A stretch of DNA of 14,930 nt from Myxococcales bacterium (GCA_003151595.1 PLXW01000073.1:33300-48229), one strand, 5' to 3'; counted from the first letter of the stretch, positions 8,070 through 14,541 are shown. Notes: a model not told the origin generated them from the sequence alone. Made by a program: numbers and translations.

Positions 8070-8702
8070 TCAGTCCCAGCGCACGTCGACCGCGAAGCTG
8101 CCCAAGCCCAGCGGTTCGTCGGGCTGCGCGGTCTTCAACGTGCCGCAGTGGAACGAGACGTTCTTCGCCCCCGAGAGCTTGAAGAGCGCGTGCACGTAGC
8201 CGTCGAGGATGCCGCCCCACCACCAGTAGAGTTGGTTCGAGATCCCGGTGCGGAGCATGCGCGCCGCGTGATCGTCGATGCGCTCGACCTCGATCGTGCC
8301 GTGATCGAAGTACTGCGCCGAGATCGCGCCGAGCTTGCGCACGAGCATGTGGGGCGAGACCACCTTGAGGAGCAGCTTGTAGATGCCGGACGCGTCGGCC
8401 TCGGCCTGCATCGCGCTGGCGCTGGCGACCGACTCCCACGGCGCCATCTTCCGGAGATCGGCAGCGGCGATGTCGAGGGCGGCGTGCGCGAAGAGGTCGT
8501 ACCAGCTCGCCGCGAGGATCGGGCCGCTGAGGTACTCGCGCACCGCGCGATCGTCGATCGCCGCGAGCACCGCTTGCCGTCCGCCGGGCACGATGCGGTC
8601 GTAGACCGCCATGCGCGCGCGGAGGCCGTGCCCCTTCACGCGAAAGGCGCTCTGCCCCGGTGGCAGGGGGAGCTGGCGCGTGGGCACCTTCCAGTTCGGC
8701 AT
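8070..8702 (-). CDS. DUF2378 / TIGR02265-like myxobacterial protein
   Basis: A 210-residue soluble protein without signal peptide or membrane helix. I do not recognise it firmly. Its features recall the myxobacterial paralogous family DUF2378 (TIGR02265): a short FRVKGHGLRAR beginning (20-30), an ASWYDLFAH segment (65-73), a helical middle, a late segment with WWWGGILDGY (160-169) and a beta end with FHCGTL (184-189) finishing on W209-D210. The family has no well-established function. The start at 8702 is supported by GGAGG two bases before the spacer to ATG. It is divergent from the lipoprotein gene, with only 28 bp between start codons, and lies 107 bp upstream of the FHA operon in the same direction, so a partial link to that operon is possible. 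The longer open frame upstream is antisense shadow of the lipoprotein gene. Confidence 0.75.
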   Translation of the reverse strand: MPNWKVPTRQLPLPPGQSAFRVKGHGLRARMAVYDRIVPGGRQAVLAAIDDRAVREYLSGPILAASWYDLFAHAALDIAAADLRKMAPWESVASASAMQAEADASGIYKLLLKVVSPHMLVRKLGAISAQYFDHGTIEVERIDDHAARMLRTGISNQLYWWWGGILDGYVHALFKLSGAKNVSFHCGTLKTAQPDEPLGLGSFAVDVRWD

Positions 8703-8716
8703 CGACCTCCGTCGTC

Positions 8717-8722
8717 TATACT
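8717..8722 (+). promoter_or_regulatory. -10 element TATACT of the lipoprotein gene, leaderless layout
   Basis: TATACT matches five of six -10 positions and ends 8 bases before the GTG start of the lipoprotein gene. No Shine-Dalgarno lies between. Transcription would begin at or next to the start codon, giving a leaderless mRNA. Any -35 element would lie inside the first codons of the divergent gene. Confidence 0.5.
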
Positions 8723-8730
8723 CTGCGATC

Positions 8731-9567
8731 GTGAGATTTCGCCGCACTCTTCCTTCGCTCGCGCTGGTCTTCGCGTTGCCGTTCCTCTCGGCGTGTGGAG
8801 GGGAGCAGTTCGTCGCCGGCGCGGGAACGCCGGAGGCCGGGGCGCCGGACGCGGGTGGCCCCTTCTGCCCGACGCAGAGCGGGACCGACTTCTCCTGCTC
8901 CGACTTCGACGAGAAGCCGCTCCCCGAGAACTGGAACGCGCTCCTGACCAAACCCGGAAGCGTGGCCGTCGCCGAGGACGACGCCGCGAGTGTCTCGCCG
9001 CCGAACTCTCTTCTGGCGATGGCGCCTGCGCTCGGCCCGGGTGCAGCCGCGACCGAGTCGTTCGTGTCGGCAACCGCGCTGCCGGCGGGCGGCGTGCACA
9101 TCGCGCTCGACGTTCGTATCGACGCGCTCAGCTTCCCGAACAACGCCACGGGCGCGGCGGTCGTTCCGCTGCTCTACACGCAGAGGAACTACGAGGTCCT
9201 CCTCGCGTTCGTCCCCTCGACGACGGGACCGTTCGACTTCTTCCTCGTCGAGCTGGCCCCGGGCCCCGTCACGGCGCTCGATGCGGGGTCGACCTCGACG
9301 CCGCACGATCTCACCGCGCTCTTCGCGCAGCCGGACGACGCCGGACCGAGCCTGGGATCGTGGCAGCATCTCGAGCTCGCTCTCAACATCGACAAGGGAG
9401 ACAAGTCGGCGACGGTCACCGTGGGCTCACGCTCGATCGTCGTCTCGCTGAACCCTCCGGTCGGAACGGCGAACGGGAATCGAACGTTCTCGATCGGGGT
9501 GCAGGCGACCCCGCCTACCGGCCCGACGAAGATCCGGTTCGACAACGTGACGTACTCGGCGAACTGA
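8731..9567 (+). CDS. Lipoprotein with a probable LamG/jelly-roll beta-sandwich domain
   Basis: A 278-residue protein exported by Sec and lipidated at C22: charged VRFRR, hydrophobic core, then lipobox LSAC (19-22). A short linker rich in Gly, Ala, Asp and Pro follows. The globular part opens with FSCSDFDEKPLPENW and ends with IRFDNVTYSAN. That pattern, with a central HIALDVRIDALSF strand and a GSWQHLELALN strand, is what I associate with concanavalin/LamG-like domains in myxobacterial lipoproteins. The domain call is by pattern only. The GTG at 8731 is chosen because it opens a clean lipoprotein signal; upstream codons in the frame are shadow of the divergent gene. No enzyme motif is visible, so a surface binding role is the best guess. 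It ends 172 bp before the convergent larC stop. Confidence 0.88.
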   Translation: MRFRRTLPSLALVFALPFLSACGGEQFVAGAGTPEAGAPDAGGPFCPTQSGTDFSCSDFDEKPLPENWNALLTKPGSVAVAEDDAASVSPPNSLLAMAPALGPGAAATESFVSATALPAGGVHIALDVRIDALSFPNNATGAAVVPLLYTQRNYEVLLAFVPSTTGPFDFFLVELAPGPVTALDAGSTSTPHDLTALFAQPDDAGPSLGSWQHLELALNIDKGDKSATVTVGSRSIVVSLNPPVGTANGNRTFSIGVQATPPTGPTKIRFDNVTYSAN

Positions 9568-9606
9568 CCCTTCGGTCGAGTCTCGCGGTTCCAGCCGAGA
9601 CTTCGC

Positions 9607-9638
9607 GGTTTCGGATCGCGAGCTCGCGATCTGAAACC
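9607..9638. repeat. 32-bp near-perfect palindrome in a convergent gap
   Basis: GGTTTC, then an 18-bp perfect palindrome centred on GCGAGCTCGC (9613-9630), then GAAACC, form an almost perfect inverted repeat with one mismatched pair (G9613-side neighbour against T9631-side neighbour). It lies between the lipoprotein and larC stop codons. It could act as a bidirectional transcription-ending hairpin, though no T-run follows. Confidence 0.7.
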
Positions 9639-9649
9639 GAGACCTTCCC

Positions 9650-9712
9650 GGTTTTGGATCGCGAGCTCGCGGTTTTGGATCGCGAGCTCGCGGTTTTGGA
9701 TCGCGAGCTCGC
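9650..9712. repeat. Three tandem copies of a 21-bp unit
   Basis: Three identical head-to-tail copies (9650-9670, 9671-9691, 9692-9712) each contain GGTTTT then GGATCGCGAGCTCGC. A fourth copy with one base change is at 9607-9627, separated by a 22-bp spacer carrying GAAACCGAGACCTTCCC. A near copy of that spacer (GAAACCGAGACTTCCC) follows the array at 9718-9733. Each unit carries the 10-bp palindrome GCGAGCTCGC. Confidence 0.9.
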
Positions 9713-9739
9713 GATTCGAAACCGAGACTTCCCTGTTGG

Positions 9740-11137
9740 CTACGGATTCGCCGCGGCTGCGATCGCCGCGCGCATCACTTCGCGAAGCGGGACACCGTGC
9801 GCCTGCGCCGCTGCGACACACGCGTCGAGCTCGGGCTTCACCTGCGGAGGGCCGAAGGGGCCTTCGGCGATCTTCACGGCGATGGGGCCATACGCCGTCA
9901 GCACGGTGACCATGCGACGCGGGCGCTCGACGCGCGACACACCGTAGCGACGTACGCCGATCGACGTGGTCTCGCGGATCATCGCGGACGCGATGCGCTC
10001 GGCGTCGGGGGCACGCGCCAGCGCGGAGAGCGTGAAGGCCGGGCGCCCCTTCTTCATCGTGATCGGCGCGGCCCACGCATCGAGCGCGCCTTGCGTGAGG
10101 AGCGAATCGATCGCCGCGCCGAGGAGCTCGCCCGTGGCGTCGTCGATGTTCGCTTCGATGACGACGTGCGTGTCTTCGTGTGCATCCTGCAAGTGGTTCG
10201 CGCGCGACTCCCCGAGGATCGCGCGCAACAGATTGGGGCGATCGGCCAGGTTCGCCGTCCCCGCTCCCCAGCCGACGTGCGACGGCTCGAACGACGGCCA
10301 GCGCGACGAGGCGCGCGCGTGGCTCGCCACGATCGCCGCGCCCGTGGGGGTCACGAACTCGAAATCGATCCCGCCGTCGTACGTCGGAAAGCCGCGCAAG
10401 CACTCGACCGTCGCCGGCGGCGGCAACGGCAGGACGCCGTGACGCGCCTTGACGAACCCGCGCCCCATCGGCAACGGCGAGACGACCAGCGTCGCGTCGA
10501 GCCAGTCGAGCGCCGCGGCGCTCCCGACGACATCGACCAGCGCGTCGATCGCGCCGACCTCGTGGAAGTGCACGTCGTCGAGCGTCGAGCGGTGCACCTT
10601 CGCCTCCGACTCGGCGAGCTTGCGGAACGTCGCGTGCGCCAGCTCCTTCACGCGCGGCGAGAGCGACGACGAATCGAGGATGGCGCGAACCGCGGCGTAC
10701 GTGCGCTCGGGCTGCGCGGTCTCGACGTGAACGTCGAGCTTCGAAGCGACGATGCCGCTCTTCACCGACGTGCCGAAGTGAATGTGAAAGCCGGCGATGG
10801 GGAGCGCCGCGGCGGCTTCGGCGATGACGGTCGGAGGCACACCGAGATCGACGAGCGCGGCGATGATCATGTCGCCGGCGAGACCGCTTGGAGCATCGAG
10901 AAAGAGCGTCTTGCCGGTGCCGGCGCCGCGCGGGAGATCGGGGCGCGTGGGGGCGTGCTCGTGGGCGTGGGAATGGCCGTGATCGTGATCGTGATCGTGA
11001 TCGTGATCGTGATCATGGTCGTGACCGTGTGCATGGTCATGCGCGTGATCGTGCGAATGCTCGTGAGCATGATCGTGCTCGTGGTCATGCGCGTGATCGT
11101 GATCGTGCCCGGCGTGCGTATGCGGTTCGTGCTTCAT
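9740..11137 (-). CDS. larC: LarC, nickel insertion protein for the Ni-pincer nucleotide cofactor, with a His-rich N-terminus
   Basis: A 465-residue LarC, the CTP-dependent cyclometallase that inserts nickel into the pincer nucleotide used by lactate racemase (LarA) and related enzymes (family knowledge). The core begins near 77 with LFLDAPSGLAGDM (78-90), the counterpart of the family's SGxSGDM motif. It continues with HFHEVGAIDALVD (about 190), a TPTGAAI segment and EANIDD (about 325). The first 61 residues hold 29 histidines, mostly alternating with Asp or Ala, a likely nickel store or chaperone tail like those on HypB or UreE. The gene is one continuous frame; in Lactobacillus plantarum larC is read through a programmed frameshift. 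The start at 11137 overlaps the larB stop as ATGA, so the two are probably translationally coupled. No larA or larE is in the window. Confidence 0.95.
   Translation of the reverse strand: MKHEPHTHAGHDHDHAHDHEHDHAHEHSHDHAHDHAHGHDHDHDHDHDHDHDHGHSHAHEHAPTRPDLPRGAGTGKTLFLDAPSGLAGDMIIAALVDLGVPPTVIAEAAAALPIAGFHIHFGTSVKSGIVASKLDVHVETAQPERTYAAVRAILDSSSLSPRVKELAHATFRKLAESEAKVHRSTLDDVHFHEVGAIDALVDVVGSAAALDWLDATLVVSPLPMGRGFVKARHGVLPLPPPATVECLRGFPTYDGGIDFEFVTPTGAAIVASHARASSRWPSFEPSHVGWGAGTANLADRPNLLRAILGESRANHLQDAHEDTHVVIEANIDDATGELLGAAIDSLLTQGALDAWAAPITMKKGRPAFTLSALARAPDAERIASAMIRETTSIGVRRYGVSRVERPRRMVTVLTAYGPIAVKIAEGPFGPPQVKPELDACVAAAQAHGVPLREVMRAAIAAAANP
10979..11014. repeat. Hexanucleotide microsatellite (GTGATC)6 in larC
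   Basis: Six perfect GTGATC copies encode an Asp-His run on the minus strand, with degenerate copies on both sides up to about 11107. Gain or loss of units would lengthen or shorten the His tail without breaking the frame. Confidence 0.9.
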
Positions 11138-11895
11138 GCGCGAGCGCCCGCGCGAAGAATACGAGCCGCGGCGAACGCAGCGCCGAAGCCGTTGTCGATG
11201 TTCACCACCGTGATGCCCGACGCGCACGACGTGAGCATCCCAAGCAAGGCCGCCAGCCCCTCGAACGACGCGCCGTAGCCCACCGACGTCGGCACCGCGA
11301 CCACCGGCGCTTCGACGAGACCGCCGACGACGCTGGCCAGCGCCCCTTCCATTCCGGCGATCACGATCACCACCGCCGCCTTCTCGAACATCGCGCGCTT
11401 GTGCAGCAAGCGATGGATCCCGGCGACGCCGACGTCGAACACGCGATCGAACGCGACGCCGAGCATGCGCATCGTCTCGGCGCACTCTTCGGCCACCGGC
11501 ATGTCGCTCGTCCCGGCGCTCACCAGCGCCACGCGCCCTTTGCCCAGCGGCGCAATCGGCGCCTGCTCGAGCGTCGCCGTGCGCGCCAGCGGAACGTAGT
11601 TCAGCGCGGGGAGCTCCTTCATCGCGTGCGTGGCGTGCTCCGGCGACATGCGCGTGATGAGGACGTTCTGCCCTTTGCGCGCGAGCTCCCTGGCGATGCC
11701 CACGACCTGCTCGGGCGTCTTCGACTGCGCGAGGATGACCTCGGGCGTCCCCTGACGAAGCGCGCGATGGTGATCGACGACCGCGTAGCCGAGGTCGACG
11801 AACGGGAGATCCTTCAGCTCGGCGAAGGCGTCGTCGATGCTCGCTTCGCCGGCGCGCACGCGCTCGAGGAGCGCACGAAGTCGCGGTGTATCCAC
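11134..11895 (-). CDS. larB: LarB, nicotinic acid adenine dinucleotide carboxylase/hydrolase
   Basis: A 253-residue LarB, first enzyme of Ni-pincer nucleotide synthesis: it carboxylates the pyridinium ring of NaAD and cleaves its phosphoanhydride (family knowledge). The N-terminal helical part starts LRALLERVRAGEASIDDAF (6-24). The C-terminal half is PurE-like: ALVSAGTSDMPVAEECA (123-139), IAGMEGALASVVGG (179-192), VAVPTSVGYG (199-208) and LLGMLTSCASG (217-227). C224 sits where the catalytic Cys of the family is expected. The GTG at 11895 gives the usual family length (about 250) and an N-terminus in register; the frame is open upstream but non-homologous. No Shine-Dalgarno precedes it; a TACGTT hexamer ends 6 bases before it. 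Its TGA overlaps the larC ATG by 4 bp. It is divergent from a membrane protein gene 59 bp away. Confidence 0.94.
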   Translation of the reverse strand: MDTPRLRALLERVRAGEASIDDAFAELKDLPFVDLGYAVVDHHRALRQGTPEVILAQSKTPEQVVGIARELARKGQNVLITRMSPEHATHAMKELPALNYVPLARTATLEQAPIAPLGKGRVALVSAGTSDMPVAEECAETMRMLGVAFDRVFDVGVAGIHRLLHKRAMFEKAAVVIVIAGMEGALASVVGGLVEAPVVAVPTSVGYGASFEGLAALLGMLTSCASGITVVNIDNGFGAAFAAARILRAGARA

Positions 11896-11901
11896 GCGCG
11901 G

Positions 11902-11907
11902 AACGTA
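11902..11907 (-). promoter_or_regulatory. Putative -10 element of larBC, leaderless layout
   Basis: The minus strand reads TACGTT (TAnnnT) ending 6 bases before the larB GTG, with no Shine-Dalgarno between. This fits a leaderless larBC transcript. No clear -35 element is seen. Confidence 0.35.
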
Positions 11908-11954
11908 GCACGCGAGCCACGAGCCGCCCGGGCGTGTGCTACCGATCGTGCGCG

Positions 11955-12500
11955 ATGCCCATCCCGTTCGCGTTCCTCCTCGCGTTCGCGCTCGGCGCCG
12001 CGTTCGCGCGGGCGGCCGAAGGGGAGATCGCGCGGACCGAGGGGCCGCTGGTGACGTCGCGGCCGATGGCCATCGTGCTGGCCTTCGCCGGGCTGGTGAT
12101 GCTGCCTGTGGCCGGGTACTTCGCGGCGTTCCACGGCGACTGGGCGTACCTCTATTTCGCGCCGTGGCAGAGCGTTCCGTCGGCGGTCGATCTGGTGCTC
12201 GTGGTCGCGGCGGCGGCGTGCGTGCCGGCGGGGTTCGTGGCGACGGTGCAGGCGATCCGCGCGCGGCGGGCTCAGGCGGTCGCGGCGTTGATCGCGGCGC
12301 CGGTGGCCATCGCGATCGTCCTGGCGCTGGTCTTCGCCCGGCGCCTGGGGGTGAGCGCCAGCGCCGCGCAGTACGCCGGTGGATTCGGCGTCGAGCCGAT
12401 CGCGGCGAGCGCGCTGGGCAAAGGGGTGGTGTGGGGAATGATCGCGATCGCCGCCGGCGTCGCGTGGGCGGTTCGAGCACTGCGGGCCGCGCCGCGCTAG
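11955..12500 (+). CDS. Unrecognised membrane protein with about five helices
   Basis: A 181-residue, strongly hydrophobic Ala/Val-rich protein whose family I do not recognise. Likely helices are 1-20 (could instead be an uncleaved signal), 37-60, 78-101, 107-129 and 155-178. A short aromatic segment, DWAYLYFAPW (62-71), lies between helices 2 and 3. The Arg-rich loop RARRAQ (102-107) suggests that the loop between helices 3 and 4 is cytoplasmic. No catalytic or transport motif is visible. The ATG at 11955 is the first in-frame start with a membrane-type N-terminus; no Shine-Dalgarno is seen, and a TACCGA-like hexamer lies 9 bases upstream. It is divergent from larB and its TAG lies within the putative -10 of the next gene, 9 bases away, so the two plus-strand genes are probably linked. 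Confidence 0.8.
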   Translation: MPIPFAFLLAFALGAAFARAAEGEIARTEGPLVTSRPMAIVLAFAGLVMLPVAGYFAAFHGDWAYLYFAPWQSVPSAVDLVLVVAAAACVPAGFVATVQAIRARRAQAVAALIAAPVAIAIVLALVFARRLGVSASAAQYAGGFGVEPIAASALGKGVVWGMIAIAAGVAWAVRALRAAPR

Positions 12501-12503
12501 ATT
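12498..12503 (+). promoter_or_regulatory. -10-like TAGATT overlapping a stop codon
   Basis: TAGATT begins with the TAG stop of the membrane protein gene and ends 6 bases before the GTG start at 12510. No Shine-Dalgarno is present. It may start a leaderless transcript of the downstream gene. Confidence 0.35.
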
Positions 12504-12509
12504 CCACGC

Positions 12510-13151
12510 GTGGTCTGGGTCCGCGGTGCTGCCATTCGTCCGGTCCCTGCGTACGCGCGGGTGGCCGAAGACACGCTCGACGCCCTCGAACGCGAGCTCG
12601 CGCAGGAGAGCGACGGCGCGCAGCGCGAGCTCGATCTCGCCTTCCGCCGCTTCGAGGAGACGCAGCCCAGCCTGGCCGACAAGATGACCGACGTGCTCGG
12701 CAAGCCCATCGACGAGACGGCGCTGGCGCTCGGGTACTTCCTCTCGATCGCGATCTGGCTGGCGTTCGATCGCACGTTCGGCGAACGCCTGGCGCGCGTG
12801 ACCGACGACTCGGTGCGCGCGACCGAGGCCGCCATCGCGCTCGAAGAAGAGCTCCGCGCGTCGCACGGCCACGAGCCGCTCGAGCTCGACGACGTGGTGG
12901 CGATGGAGCAGCCAGGGATCCTGTCGTTCGTGCACGAGCACGTGGAAGCGGCGCTCGACCCGGGCGTCGACGGCGACGCCTCGCCCGAGCCGGGCGACCC
13001 GAGCGAGACGACCGAAGAGACGACGCGGCGCGAGGTCGACGTGGACGACGTGCACGCCGTCTATCGCGCGATCCTGGTGCTCACGCTCTCGCTGTCGCAC
13101 GCGGTGGCGCCGATCGACGGCGCGACGCGCACGCACGAATTGCTCGCGTAA
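12510..13151 (+). CDS. Unrecognised acidic protein
   Basis: A 213-residue protein I do not recognise. It is rich in Glu, Asp and Ala. An amphipathic helical part spans about 18-58. A conserved-looking block follows, DKMTDVLGKPIDETALALGY (58-76), leading into a hydrophobic helix LSIAIWLAFDRTFG (78-91). A second helical part (about 100-148) is followed by an acidic linker (150-180, GDPSETTEETT) and a last hydrophobic segment (187-200). The hydrophobic segments are short and could be buried core or membrane contacts. The GTG start gives the full open frame; the next upstream codons include the previous gene's stop region. It starts 9 bp after the membrane protein gene and ends 57 bp before the dehydrogenase. 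No function can be proposed. Confidence 0.78.
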   Translation: MVWVRGAAIRPVPAYARVAEDTLDALERELAQESDGAQRELDLAFRRFEETQPSLADKMTDVLGKPIDETALALGYFLSIAIWLAFDRTFGERLARVTDDSVRATEAAIALEEELRASHGHEPLELDDVVAMEQPGILSFVHEHVEAALDPGVDGDASPEPGDPSETTEETTRREVDVDDVHAVYRAILVLTLSLSHAVAPIDGATRTHELLA

Positions 13152-13208
13152 ACCTCGCGCGCGCGGCGTGCGTCGCGTCGGGCGGCGCCCCCGTGGTATC
13201 CGTCGCGC

Positions 13209-14255
13209 ATGAAGGTCGAAGCGATGGTCATCCGCCGGCACGGCGGGCCCGAGGTTCTCGCGCGCGAAGCGATCGAGCTCTCGGAGCCGGGGCCCCGCGA
13301 GGTCCGCGTCCGCGTTCGCGCCGTGGCGCTCAACCACCTGGACATCTGGACGCGCCGCGGTCTCCCGAACCTGAAGCTCGAGTACCCGCACCGGCTCGGC
13401 GCCGACGTCTCCGGCACCGTCGACGCGCTCGGCCCCGGCGCGCGCCTCGCGAGCGGCATGCACCTCGGCGACAAGGTCCTCGTGAACCCCGGCGTCTCGT
13501 GCGGCGTCTGCGCGCAATGCCTCGGCGGGCGCGACAACCTTTGCCGCAGCTACCACATCCTCGGCGAGAGCACGCAGGGGGGGTACGCGCGCTTCATCAA
13601 CGTCCCCGACGCGAACCTCCTCCCCTTCCCCGAGCCGCTCTCGTTCGTCGACGCCGCGGCCATCCCGCTCGTGTTCCTCACGGCGTGGCAGATGCTCGTC
13701 GGCAAGGCGAAGCTCCGCGCCGGCGAGACCGTCCTGGTGCAAGCCGCAGGGAGCGGAGTCTCCAGCGCCGCAATCCAGATCGCGAAGGTCATCGGCGCGC
13801 GCGTCATCGCGACCGCCGGCAGCGACGCCAAGGTGGAGCGGGCGAAGAAGCTCGGCGCGGACGAGGCCATCAACTACGCGAAGACCGACTTCCTTGCAGA
13901 GTGCAAGCGTTTGACCGGCAAGAAGGGCGTCGATTGCGTCGTCGAGCACGTCGGCGGCGAGGTGTTCGAGAAGAGCATCCTGGCCTGCGCGTGGGGCGGC
14001 CGCGTCGTCACCTGCGGCGCCACGGCGGGCTTCACGCCGGCGATCGACCTCCGGCAGATCTTCTTCCGCCAGGTCGAGGTCCTGGGGTCGACGATGGGGA
14101 GCAAGGCCGATCTCTTCGCCGTCCTGGAGCACGTCCGGGCCGGTAAGCTCCGCCCGGTCGTCGATCGGGTCCTCCCGCTCTGGGACGCCACAAAAGCTCA
14201 CGAGATCCTCGAGTCGCGTGCCACCTTCGGCAAGGTCGTTCTCGAGGTGGACTGA
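13209..14255 (+). CDS. Medium-chain dehydrogenase/reductase, zinc-binding family
   Basis: A 348-residue NAD(P)-dependent oxidoreductase of the MDR superfamily. The N-terminal GroES-like domain (about 1-140) contains ALNHLDIWTRRG (40-51) and GADVSG (64-69). The structural-zinc lobe is intact: C98, C101, C104 and C112. The Rossmann domain has VLVQAAGSGVSSAAIQIAK (175-193), followed by ARVIATAGSDAKVERAKKLGADEAINY (197-223), the usual cofactor-binding and 'GAD..INY' pattern. The catalytic-zinc ligands of classical alcohol dehydrogenases are missing: N42-H43 stands where Cys-His is usual, and G-A-D replaces G-H-E. It is therefore more likely a quinone or enone reductase-like enzyme than an alcohol dehydrogenase. 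The ATG at 13209 opens the standard MKVEAMVIRRHGGPEVL start. The substrate is unknown. It lies 57 bp after an unrelated gene. Confidence 0.93.
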   Translation: MKVEAMVIRRHGGPEVLAREAIELSEPGPREVRVRVRAVALNHLDIWTRRGLPNLKLEYPHRLGADVSGTVDALGPGARLASGMHLGDKVLVNPGVSCGVCAQCLGGRDNLCRSYHILGESTQGGYARFINVPDANLLPFPEPLSFVDAAAIPLVFLTAWQMLVGKAKLRAGETVLVQAAGSGVSSAAIQIAKVIGARVIATAGSDAKVERAKKLGADEAINYAKTDFLAECKRLTGKKGVDCVVEHVGGEVFEKSILACAWGGRVVTCGATAGFTPAIDLRQIFFRQVEVLGSTMGSKADLFAVLEHVRAGKLRPVVDRVLPLWDATKAHEILESRATFGKVVLEVD

Positions 14256-14271
14256 TCTCGCCAGTTGCCCC

Positions 14272-14277
14272 TATAAG
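14272..14277 (+). promoter_or_regulatory. -10-like TATAAG before the 58-residue membrane protein
   Basis: TATAAG ends 7 bases before the ATG at 14285, in the same layout as the other leaderless candidates. However, AAGGA (14275-14279) overlaps it and could serve as a Shine-Dalgarno, so the two readings compete. Confidence 0.3.
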
Positions 14278-14284
14278 GACGCCC

Positions 14285-14461
14285 ATGCACCCGGGAGTCC
14301 CTCAGATCATGCTCGGTCTGCTCTGCATCGTCGGCGGAGCACTGGTCATCAAAGTCCTCGGCAACGAGCTCGGCTGGCTCCTCTTCGTCTTCGGGGTCTT
14401 CATCGGCTGCCGCGGCGGGATCTCCATCTCGCAGAGCGGCGCCAAAGAGCTCGGGAACTAG
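14285..14461 (+). CDS. Small two-helix membrane protein
   Basis: A 58-residue protein beginning MHPGVPQIM. Two hydrophobic helices (about 8-24 and 29-42) are split by a short KVLGNELG turn, followed by a polar tail, RGGISISQSGAKELGN. No family is recognised. AAGGA lies 5 bases before the ATG. The gene lies 29 bp after the dehydrogenase and 80 bp before moxR, in the same direction, so it may be the first gene of a moxR-led operon. A short coding length, good ribosome site and clean two-helix pattern support it as real; comparison with relatives would be needed to be sure. Confidence 0.65.
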   Translation: MHPGVPQIMLGLLCIVGGALVIKVLGNELGWLLFVFGVFIGCRGGISISQSGAKELGN

Positions 14462-14493
14462 AAACTCAGTCGCCGCGATGCGCGTCGTCCGGG

Positions 14494-14527
14494 CATGCAC
14501 CCGGGAATGAACGCGCGCGCGTGCATG
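14494..14527 (+). promoter_or_regulatory. Leader hairpins and 11-codon mini-ORF ahead of moxR
   Basis: CATGCAC (14494-14500) pairs with GTGCATG (14521-14527) across a 20-base loop, just before AAAGG (14529-14533) and the moxR ATG. The same bases sit in a rival hairpin, CCGGG-CATGCA-CCCGG (14489-14504). A mini-ORF, MHPGMNARACM (14495-14530), spans the first structure and stops within the ribosome site. Its first four codons are identical over 12 bases to those of the 58-residue gene. Confidence 0.35.
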
Positions 14528-14541
14528 TAAAGGCACGAGCC

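Noticed and set aside
8045..8070. Terminator after the DUF2378-like gene
   Set aside because: GAGGAGGC and GCCTCTTC can form an imperfect stem after the stop, but there is no T-run and a mismatch, so it cannot be told from chance in GC-rich DNA.
7963..8439. Longer start for the FHA/zinc-ribbon protein
   Set aside because: Extra residues have no fold and run antisense-like through the gap and the preceding gene's end. The ATG at 7962 has GGAAGG at a proper distance.
9607..9712. Repeat array as a CRISPR
   Set aside because: Units are 21 bp in direct tandem contact without unique spacers, and no cas genes are present.
9189..10403. A minus-strand frame containing a NRELAIQ heptad repeat that overlaps the 3' end of larC and could be reached by frameshifting
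   Set aside because: The heptads are simply the 21-bp intergenic repeat read in one frame. I saw no slippery site near the larC end, LarC ends at a normal family position, and the frame continues antisense into the lipoprotein gene.
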